A stretch of DNA of 45,730 bases, from NCBI GenBank assembly GCA_002747055.1, contig PDSQ01000010.1, positions 1-45,730 of the forward strand. The letters are read 5' to 3'. Origin of the DNA: Gammaproteobacteria bacterium. GTDB lineage: Bacteria; Pseudomonadota; Gammaproteobacteria; Pseudomonadales; Oleiphilaceae. The notes below the pieces were generated by a model. The model was not told where the DNA came from. It ran no database searches and saw only the letters and a list, made by a program, of their open reading frames with translations. Position numbers and translations under genes: made by a program. Of this stretch, positions 39,830-45,730 are shown piece by piece (position 1 is the stretch's first letter; each line of letters begins with the position of its first letter).

Positions 39830-40383
39830 AGTGGACAGCCTGTTTTCCGGGCTTCAATAGTGGTCAGCTCGGGCAAAAAAAACTCACAGACAAGCAACAT
39901 TTTTCCATTCAAATAGAAAATGGATCGGCGTGCCCAAAGCGCTTTGCCGCTGTCGTCGAAACCATATCCGACTTCGATTGGCCCCCGCTTCATCGAACGT
40001 GACTTGAACAGGTAAGCACCCAGGGGCTTGCTACCCAAATTACCAAGGTAGCGCTCTTTACCGGTCAATGTCGCGATTGGCAGGATGCTGCGGGCAAATA
40101 CCCAGGGGATACCAGAGCCAAGCAATCTCACCTCCCGAATCAAGGATACGGATCTGTTATCCAGGCCAAGCAATTTGCGCTCATTTGCCTCGGGGCGCTG
40201 CCACCGCTGTTGTTGCACTTCGACACTGAACCGGCCCTGTGATTGTTGCAGCAAACGCTGGGTGAGTGAGCCTCTGTCAAGCAGCCAACTTTGCCACTCC
40301 GACGGAATCCGATGCACAAGCAGCCGACGGTAGCGACTCCACTTGAATGAATCAATATTGACATCCCGGATTGTCGACAACAT
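39826..40383 (-). CDS. ubiC: Chorismate pyruvate-lyase
   Basis: Makes 4-hydroxybenzoate and pyruvate from chorismate, the first committed step of ubiquinone synthesis. 185 residues from the ATG at 40383; an in-frame start at 40491 would overlap hpt. Family features include WLLDRGSLTQRL near the N-terminus and the RSILP segment. UbiC is often ~165 residues, so this is slightly long. Five bases after hpt and overlapping ubiA. Confidence 0.93.
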   Translation of the reverse strand: MLSTIRDVNIDSFKWSRYRRLLVHRIPSEWQSWLLDRGSLTQRLLQQSQGRFSVEVQQQRWQRPEANERKLLGLDNRSVSLIREVRLLGSGIPWVFARSILPIATLTGKERYLGNLGSKPLGAYLFKSRSMKRGPIEVGYGFDDSGKALWARRSIFYLNGKMLLVCEFFLPELTTIEARKTGCPL

Positions 40384-40388
40384 GGGTG

Positions 40389-40946
40389 CTAGTGGCCTTT
40401 TACCGCGTAGATTCCCGGCACGTTGCGCCAATATCCCCGGTAATCCATTCCACAGCCAAACAAATACCGATCTTCGATATACAACCCGCAAAAGTCTGCC
40501 TGCAAGCTTTTATCGAATTTTCTGTTGTGTATTTTGTCAACCAGTACCGCGGAGCGCACTGACTGCACACCGGCACTCCGGCAATAAGCGATGATACCTG
40601 CCAAGGTTACCCCAACATCGAGAATGTCATCGATTATCAACACATTGCGCTGCTCTAACGACTGTTCAGGCATGGCTCGCCAATGCATATCACCCGCCGT
40701 TGTTTCGTTGCGATAGCGGGTGGCGTGAATATAGTCGACCTGCAGTGGAAAACGCAATCGGCTCAACAGTTTGGCAGTCAAGATCAGACCACCATTCATG
40801 GTACATAGCAGCAAAGGATCGCTGTTTGAAAGGGTGTCGGTGATCGCCCCGGCCATGGTATCGATGGCTTGTTCTACCTGCTCTTCCGTGGCCAGACAAT
40901 CGGCCTCCTGTAACACCTGAGTCATATGCGGGATAATATCTGACAT
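40389..40946 (-). CDS. hpt: Hypoxanthine-guanine phosphoribosyltransferase
   Basis: Purine salvage enzyme, 185 residues from the ATG at 40946 (a TTG at 40982 is less likely). The PRPP-binding loop is VLIIDDILDVGVTLAG, and the pyrophosphate loop region is CTMNGGLILTAKL. First gene of the hpt–ubiC–ubiA run. Confidence 0.92.
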   Translation of the reverse strand: MSDIIPHMTQVLQEADCLATEEQVEQAIDTMAGAITDTLSNSDPLLLCTMNGGLILTAKLLSRLRFPLQVDYIHATRYRNETTAGDMHWRAMPEQSLEQRNVLIIDDILDVGVTLAGIIAYCRSAGVQSVRSAVLVDKIHNRKFDKSLQADFCGLYIEDRYLFGCGMDYRGYWRNVPGIYAVKGH

Positions 40947-41166
40947 ATCGCTGGTTCTATCCTGATAATTCGACAATAGCAAATAACATTGACTGGCTGA
41001 CGCCAGTGATTATACGCCATGGCGTAAAAAGGTACAGACTGAACTAAACACCGGCGAAGTCTGGCTTTGTTGATCGAACTCAATATAATGCGTTCTATTG
41101 GCATGAATAAGCTGCCACCCATAATATTGAACCTGGATAGCTAACTGAGTAGCCGTGAGGAGCGAA
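40947..41166. promoter_or_regulatory. Divergent spacer with rubredoxin promoter -10
   Basis: A consensus TATAAT lies at 41084–41089 on the + strand ahead of the rubredoxin gene, but no good -35 is visible at the expected distance. GAGGAG at 41157–41162 is the ribosome site. Confidence 0.35.
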
Positions 41167-41334
41167 ATGAAAAAATGGCAATGTATTGTCTGTGGCTTTA
41201 TCTACGATGAGTCTAAAGGGTGGCCGGAAGATGGCATCGAGCCGGGTACAGCATGGGCTGACGTGCCTGAAGACTGGCTTTGCCCTGAATGCGGTGTCGG
41301 GAAAGATGACTTTGAAATGATCGAGATAGACTAA
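41167..41334 (+). CDS. rubA: Rubredoxin
   Basis: 55-residue one-iron electron carrier. The four Fe ligands are C6 and C9 (CIVC) and C39 and C42 (CPEC), with the usual Y13, W37 and GIEPGTAW segment. Clean ribosome site GAGGAG. Its stop TAA shares a base with the ATG of the reductase gene (TAATG), so the two are translationally coupled. Passes electrons from the reductase to an oxygenase or peroxide/superoxide-reducing system not present in the window. Confidence 0.97.
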   Translation: MKKWQCIVCGFIYDESKGWPEDGIEPGTAWADVPEDWLCPECGVGKDDFEMIEID

Positions 41335-42497
41335 TGAGCAAATCAACCAATCAAGCACCCGTTGTAATTGTGGGAACAGGCCTTGCCGGCTACACGCTCG
41401 CACGAGAACTGCGTAAACTGGATAAAGCGCAAGCCATCGTTATGGTAACGGCGGATGACGGGCACTCTTATTCAAAGCCAATGCTGTCCACCGCGTTTTC
41501 CCGGGACAAGACGGCAGACGACTTGTCTATGAGCGGGCCGGACCAAATGGCCAAGCAACTGAATGTCGACATTCGCACTTTTACCGTCGTAACCGGCATA
41601 GCACCAGAGCAGAATCGGCTGTTTTTGGCCGGTGAAAGCCTGGTGTACAGCAAATTGATTCTCGCCTGGGGAGCGGACGTTGTTCAACTGGCATTGGCTG
41701 GTGATGCGACAGATCAGGTCTGCTCTATTAACGACTTGCAGGACTATCGACATTTTCGCAACAACCTAGAGGACAAAAAACGTGTGCTGATTCTCGGTGC
41801 CGGCTTGATTGGCTGCGAATTCGCCAATGATATGCGCAACGGAGGTTACCAAGTAGAGATTGTGGCACCGTCGAACCAGGTCATACCAGGCTTGTTGCCG
41901 GCGCCTTGTGCAACCGCGCTGCAATCGGCACTGGCAAGCGAGCATGTCCGGTTTCATCTGGAACGAACCGTTACCGCTGTGAACCACAAAGATGGCGCAA
42001 TCTGCGCTTCTTTAAGTGACGGCTCCATCATCGAAACGGATATGGTTATTTCGGCTGTGGGCTTGCGACCGAGAACACAACTGGTTAAGAATATATTGGA
42101 ATGTAATCAGGGAATAGTGGTTAACCGCGCCTTGGAAACTTCTCACGCGGACATCTATGCGCTGGGTGATTGCGCAGAGGTCGAGGGACGAGTGATGTTG
42201 TATGTCCAGCCACTTATGACAGGAGCAAGAGCGTTGGCGAAAACACTGACCGGACAACGGACTGAAGTGAAATATTCAGCCATGCCTGTGGTGATAAAAA
42301 CGCCAATCTGCCCAATAGCCGTAGCTCCACCGCCTGCAAACGAGACAGGTACCTGGTCTTTCGATGGAGACGGCAAGAATATAAAGGGCCTGTTCAAGGA
42401 TACCAATGACAACCTATTGGGCTTCGCGTTGACTGGCAACTATGCAGAAGAAAGGCAGGCATTGACCAAATTGCTCCCGGATATTCAGTTGGCTTGA
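41334..42497 (+). CDS. rubB: Rubredoxin–NAD(+) reductase
   Basis: FAD-dependent pyridine nucleotide-disulfide-type reductase, 387 residues. FAD motif GTGLAG (14–19), NAD motif LGAGLIGCEFA (about 155–165) and the second FAD motif IYALGDCAEV. Reduces the rubredoxin encoded immediately upstream using NADH. Paired genes of this type are conserved in Pseudomonas and Acinetobacter. Confidence 0.93.
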   Translation: MSKSTNQAPVVIVGTGLAGYTLARELRKLDKAQAIVMVTADDGHSYSKPMLSTAFSRDKTADDLSMSGPDQMAKQLNVDIRTFTVVTGIAPEQNRLFLAGESLVYSKLILAWGADVVQLALAGDATDQVCSINDLQDYRHFRNNLEDKKRVLILGAGLIGCEFANDMRNGGYQVEIVAPSNQVIPGLLPAPCATALQSALASEHVRFHLERTVTAVNHKDGAICASLSDGSIIETDMVISAVGLRPRTQLVKNILECNQGIVVNRALETSHADIYALGDCAEVEGRVMLYVQPLMTGARALAKTLTGQRTEVKYSAMPVVIKTPICPIAVAPPPANETGTWSFDGDGKNIKGLFKDTNDNLLGFALTGNYAEERQALTKLLPDIQLA

Positions 42498-42525
42498 CAA
42501 GCTTTGGCCGATTGTCTGGTAAAAT
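42494..42525 (+). promoter_or_regulatory. Possible promoter of the DksA-family gene
   Basis: TTGACA (42494–42499) overlaps the rubB stop. An extended -10, TGGTAAAAT, lies with its hexamer at 42520–42525. The 20-base spacer is longer than ideal, so the TG extension may matter. Confidence 0.35.
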
Positions 42526-42650
42526 GGCGAATCAGGTGGCAAAGCCGCTTGATTGTGCAAAATACTGACTACCATCAATACCCGACAGAGTGGTTAGGTT
42601 AAATTGGAATGCCTTCTGAAACGCTTGTTTTCATCAAACCGAGGTAAACA

Positions 42651-42986
42651 ATGTCTGACTTTTCCCGTTTAAAAGCGGATCTGCTGGCACGCAGAGGCGA
42701 ACTGGAGATCCGCTTGGCAAAAATTAAAAAAGATATATCTCAACCACTGAATCAAGACTCGGCTGAACAAGCTATCGAATTGGAAAATGAAGAAGTGCTT
42801 GGTGCCATTGGGCGTGAGGTTGAGGATGAAATCAACAAAATAAATCGGGCGTTAATTCGCATCGATGAGGGAGTGTATGGGGAGTGTCTGGATTGCGGTA
42901 ACCCGATTCCAGAGGCTCGTTTGCGTGTTCGTCCTTACTCATCGAGATGTATCGAGTGCGCAGAAAAGGCCGAAAAAGCACACTGA
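42651..42986 (+). CDS. Short DksA/TraR-family zinc-finger protein
   Basis: 111 residues: N-terminal coiled coil (about 1–70) and a C4 zinc finger with C79, C82, C100 and C103. Shorter than DksA (~150), with the variant tip sequence SAEQAIELENEEVL found in small family members. May bind the RNA polymerase secondary channel; role unproven. GAGG precedes the ATG. It ends 35 bp before uvrD. Confidence 0.85.
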   Translation: MSDFSRLKADLLARRGELEIRLAKIKKDISQPLNQDSAEQAIELENEEVLGAIGREVEDEINKINRALIRIDEGVYGECLDCGNPIPEARLRVRPYSSRCIECAEKAEKAH

Positions 42987-43021
42987 TCGATGTGTACTGA
43001 TCAATTCATGGATGCCTGCCA

Positions 43022-45181
43022 ATGGATGTCTCCGCTATTTTAGATGGCCTCAATGATGCCCAGCGTGAAGCGGTATCAGCGGCAAACCATTCTCTGCTCG
43101 TTCTGGCGGGAGCCGGCAGCGGCAAAACCCGGGTGTTGGTGCACCGGATTGCATGGCTGATTCAAGTCGAAAAAATGACCCCCAGCAGCATAATGGCAGT
43201 GACCTTTACCAATAAAGCGGCAAGAGAAATGCGCGGCCGTATTGAAACCCTGCTCGGAATCCATACCAGAGGTTTGTGGTTTGGCACCTTTCACAGTATC
43301 GCTCACCGACTTTTGCGAGCACATTGGCGCGAAGCCAAATTGCCCGAGAACTTTCAGATAATCGACTCGGAAGATCAACTGCGCCTGGTAAAGCGCCTGT
43401 CAAAAGCACTGGATCTGGAGGAAACCAAATGGCCCGCCAAACAAACACAAAGCTTTATCAATAGTACAAAAGATAAGGGTATTCGAGCGCAGCATTCACT
43501 TAACGGTGATGACCTTTACGATAAGGTGATGACCCGCATCTATACCGAGTATGAAACCTATTGCCAGAGAGGCGGCTTGGCCGACTTTGGTGAACTCTTG
43601 CTTCGGGGCCATGAATTATTGTTACACAACGCCACCTTGCTGGATCATTATCAGCGCCGTTTCAGGCATATACTGGTTGACGAGTTTCAAGACACCAACA
43701 CCATTCAATATGCCTGGTTAAGAGTATTGGCGGGGGAGCGGATTCCGGTCACGGTAGTCGGTGATGACGACCAGTCGATTTATGGCTGGCGTGGTGCCAA
43801 AATCGAGAATATCCAACAATTTCAAAACGATTTCGACCATACCCGAATTGTTCGTCTGGAACAGAACTATCGCTCGACCCAAACGATTCTGAATGCAGCG
43901 AATGGCGTGATAGCACAAAATCCAGATCGCCTGGGCAAGCATCTGTGGGCTGACGGCAAAAAAGGAGACGCCATTGACCTGTACGCAGCATTCAATGAAC
44001 AGGACGAAGCCAACTATGTCAGTGAACGAATCAAAGATTTTGTCGACACCGATGGTAGCGCCTATGCCGAAATAGCCATTCTGTACCGATCCAACGCGCA
44101 ATCACGGATGATCGAGGAATCACTGCTGCGACATGGTTTACCCTATCGAGTCTATGGTGGCCTGCGGTTCTATGATCGCGCTGAAATCAAGAATGCGCTG
44201 GCATATCTTCGCCTTGTCCAGTATCGGCATGACGATGCAGCGTTAGAACGGGTGATCAACGTCCCTCCCCGGGGAATTGGTAACAAAACCCTCGAAAAAA
44301 TCCGGTCGCGCGCCCAAAAAAGTGGTTGTTCCATGTGGCAGGCGGCAACTGACATGACTACAGCCGGTGCCCTGACTGCACGTGCAAAAAATGCAGTGGC
44401 AGAATTTCTTGAACTGATTGAATCATTGGCTCGGGGTAATGAGTCAATGACACTGTCCGAGTTGATGAAAAAAGTACTGACGGGCAGCCGCTTGCTGGAA
44501 TTTCACGGCAATGAAAAGGGTGAGCGGGCACAAACCAAAGTTGAGAACCTAAAAGAACTGGTCAACGCCACGCGGGATTTTGAGCCTGAAGAGGAAGACA
44601 CCCCACTGGCTGCCTTTATCGCACAAACGGCCCTGGACTCAGGGGATACGCAAGCTGATCAGCATCAGGACAGCATACAACTGATGACGCTGCACTCTGC
44701 CAAAGGACTGGAGTTTCCCCGGGTCTTCATGGTAGGTATGGAGGAGGGACTGTTTCCACACGATTTGTCAGCCGAGGAACCTGGCAGGCTGGCAGAGGAA
44801 CGCCGCCTTTGCTATGTCGGCATGACACGGGCAATGGAAAAACTCATTCTTTGCTATGCCGAAAGCCGCAGACTATGGGGACAGGATCGCTACCATAGCC
44901 CTTCACGTTTTGTTCGCGAGATACCACCGGAGTGCATGACTGAGGTGAGATTGAAAGGCTCCGTTTCGGTGCCCGTCAATCATTCAAGTTCCTCACTGTT
45001 TTCACAAATGGAACAAAATGATCACGGGTTTCGTTTAGGGCAGCGCGTGTTGCACGCCAAATTTGGTGAGGGGGTGATCATGAACTGCGAAGGCCAGGGC
45101 CAGCATGCCCGTGTTCAGGTCAATTTTGCCGATGGTATGAAGTGGCTGGTGTTATCCTACGCAAACTTGCAATTAGTGTAA
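43022..45181 (+). CDS. uvrD: DNA helicase II UvrD
   Basis: Superfamily 1A 3'–5' helicase for nucleotide excision and mismatch repair. 719 residues with Walker A GAGSGKT (30–36), Walker B VDEFQDTN, QNYRSTQ, and the C-terminal motifs LMTLHSAKGLEF and VGMTRAM. The terminal ~50 residues form the Tudor-like RNA polymerase-interacting tail (GQRVLHAKFGEGVI). MDVSxxLDxLNxxQREAV matches the E. coli start. Confidence 0.97.
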   Translation: MDVSAILDGLNDAQREAVSAANHSLLVLAGAGSGKTRVLVHRIAWLIQVEKMTPSSIMAVTFTNKAAREMRGRIETLLGIHTRGLWFGTFHSIAHRLLRAHWREAKLPENFQIIDSEDQLRLVKRLSKALDLEETKWPAKQTQSFINSTKDKGIRAQHSLNGDDLYDKVMTRIYTEYETYCQRGGLADFGELLLRGHELLLHNATLLDHYQRRFRHILVDEFQDTNTIQYAWLRVLAGERIPVTVVGDDDQSIYGWRGAKIENIQQFQNDFDHTRIVRLEQNYRSTQTILNAANGVIAQNPDRLGKHLWADGKKGDAIDLYAAFNEQDEANYVSERIKDFVDTDGSAYAEIAILYRSNAQSRMIEESLLRHGLPYRVYGGLRFYDRAEIKNALAYLRLVQYRHDDAALERVINVPPRGIGNKTLEKIRSRAQKSGCSMWQAATDMTTAGALTARAKNAVAEFLELIESLARGNESMTLSELMKKVLTGSRLLEFHGNEKGERAQTKVENLKELVNATRDFEPEEEDTPLAAFIAQTALDSGDTQADQHQDSIQLMTLHSAKGLEFPRVFMVGMEEGLFPHDLSAEEPGRLAEERRLCYVGMTRAMEKLILCYAESRRLWGQDRYHSPSRFVREIPPECMTEVRLKGSVSVPVNHSSSSLFSQMEQNDHGFRLGQRVLHAKFGEGVIMNCEGQGQHARVQVNFADGMKWLVLSYANLQLV

Positions 45182-45261
45182 GAACCAAAGGCGACAGGTT
45201 TATTGCGTCCACAAATGATGGCGAAACAATATACAATGCACTGAGTCTTGTCAGGAAACCC

Positions 45262-45579
45262 ATGATAAAAAAGCTGTCCAGTACAGGAGCATATTTCGCT
45301 GGGAATATTTCAGGGTCATCGGGCTTTAAGCCTAATTTAAGAGACCCTTATAACCAAGTGCAGCATGCTACTGCCGGTATTGTTATTGGTTACCGGTATG
45401 GATGGCTTGGGTATCAGTACGCTAAGTGGCGGGAAGTTGAGCCACAGGATGATCGATTATATGATGCAACCTGTCCAATAGGCAGGTCACTAAATGGTGA
45501 GCTTACGGCAACCTTGCGTGACTTATTCGGGTTATTGTGCCTTCGCTTCAGCCACCCTCTTAGCGTATACCCATGGTAG
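45262..45579 (+). pseudogene. Small unknown ORF apparently truncated by an IS66-type element
   Basis: ATG at 45262 with AGGA six bases upstream, 105 codons. The first ~78 residues (including NQVQHATAGIVIGYRYGWLGYQYAKW) have the look of real protein. The last ~27 read through into sequence downstream of the IS66 transposase stop and into its 3' end. I infer the native gene was cut near 45497. Family not recognised. Confidence 0.5.
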
Positions 45580-45730
45580 CCATTGCCCCGGATCCGCTTT
45601 GACCTGTTCCCGGTTTCGCTGTAAATCGGTTAAATACTCGAACAGATTGACATTTGCCTCCGCCGCAGTCGCGATTATGGATGTCAGCACATCGCCAATC
45701 GCGGCGCCACTCAGCGTTTTATAGAAATTC
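45497..45730 (-). mobile_element. IS66-family insertion sequence, one end (partial)
   Basis: The element runs off the window. Its proximal end is placed tentatively at GTGAGCTTACGG (45497), because IS66 ends start with GTAA/GTGA-like bases. The other terminal repeat and the 8-bp target duplication are outside the window. Confidence 0.55.
45532..45730 (-). CDS. IS66-family transposase (TnpC), C-terminal end, partial
   Basis: Read leftward from the window edge, the last 65 codons encode NFYKTLSGAAIGDVL, then FEYLTDLQRN and WLPWVY, and end at TAA 45532–45534. This is the typical C-terminus of the IS66 DDE transposase (FYxTLxGAxVGDxxMS, PFDYLxxLQRH, WLPWNY). The catalytic part is outside the window. 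Confidence 0.85.
   Translation of the reverse strand, partial: NFYKTLSGAAIGDVLTSIIATAAEANVNLFEYLTDLQRNREQVKADPGQWLPWVYAKRVAEAKAQ

Overview
The window reads as chromosomal housekeeping DNA from a marine-type gammaproteobacterium (Pseudomonadales/Oceanospirillales/Cellvibrionales-like) of intermediate GC content. The basis is gene content and gene order: tyrS–M23 peptidase–anmK–erpA–bactofilin–DUF6776–argC, mrcB next to a TPR lipoprotein of LpoP type, rubredoxin next to rubredoxin reductase, hpt–ubiC–ubiA beside phoB–phoR, and panP are arrangements I associate with Pseudomonas and its relatives. I cannot name a genus. I recognise no rRNA, tRNA, CRISPR array or prophage.

Layout. 1–7.1 kb: tyrosyl-tRNA synthetase, then a divergent pair of envelope genes (LysM-like/M23 endopeptidase, anmK), facing a leftward operon argC–DUF6776–bactofilin–erpA. 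7.3–10.9 kb: a rightward ClC transporter and the haem genes hemJ and hemL. 11–14 kb: leftward mrcB (PBP1b) with its probable outer-membrane activator lipoprotein (LpoP-like). 14.1–20.4 kb: an APH-like/P-loop fusion protein, a stand-alone receiver protein, an unknown membrane-anchored protein, PanP (aspartate decarboxylase), a class-V aminotransferase and an orphan 88-residue protein. 20.4–25.7 kb: a c-di-GMP zone with the relic 3' end of a GGDEF gene, an intact membrane diguanylate cyclase, tesB, and a PAS–PAS–GGDEF–EAL gene split by one in-frame TAG. 25.8–29.8 kb: YlqF-like GTPase, then a tight two-gene operon of a CYTH-like/CHAD protein and a ParA-family ATPase, then HinT. 29.9–36.7 kb: UbiF-type hydroxylase, DegQ-like protease, YbaK-type protein, MscS channel, an ETFB-methyltransferase-like protein, a cysteine-free thioredoxin-like protein and CysZ. 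36.8–42.5 kb: leftward hpt–ubiC–ubiA and phoB–phoR, with a Pho box before phoB, and a rightward rubredoxin–reductase operon. 42.6–45.7 kb: a short DksA/TraR-family protein, uvrD, then a small ORF apparently cut by an IS66-family element whose transposase 3' end runs off the window.

Themes. Peptidoglycan synthesis and turnover (M23, AnmK, bactofilin, PBP1b and LpoP-like), c-di-GMP signalling (one intact cyclase, one split PDE-type protein, one relic) and ubiquinone biosynthesis (ubiF, ubiA, ubiC) recur. The best candidate for an undescribed system is the CHAD–ParA operon. CHAD domains bind polyphosphate and ParA ATPases position cargo on the nucleoid, so the pair could position polyphosphate granules. 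That is an inference from adjacency and domains, not a demonstrated function.
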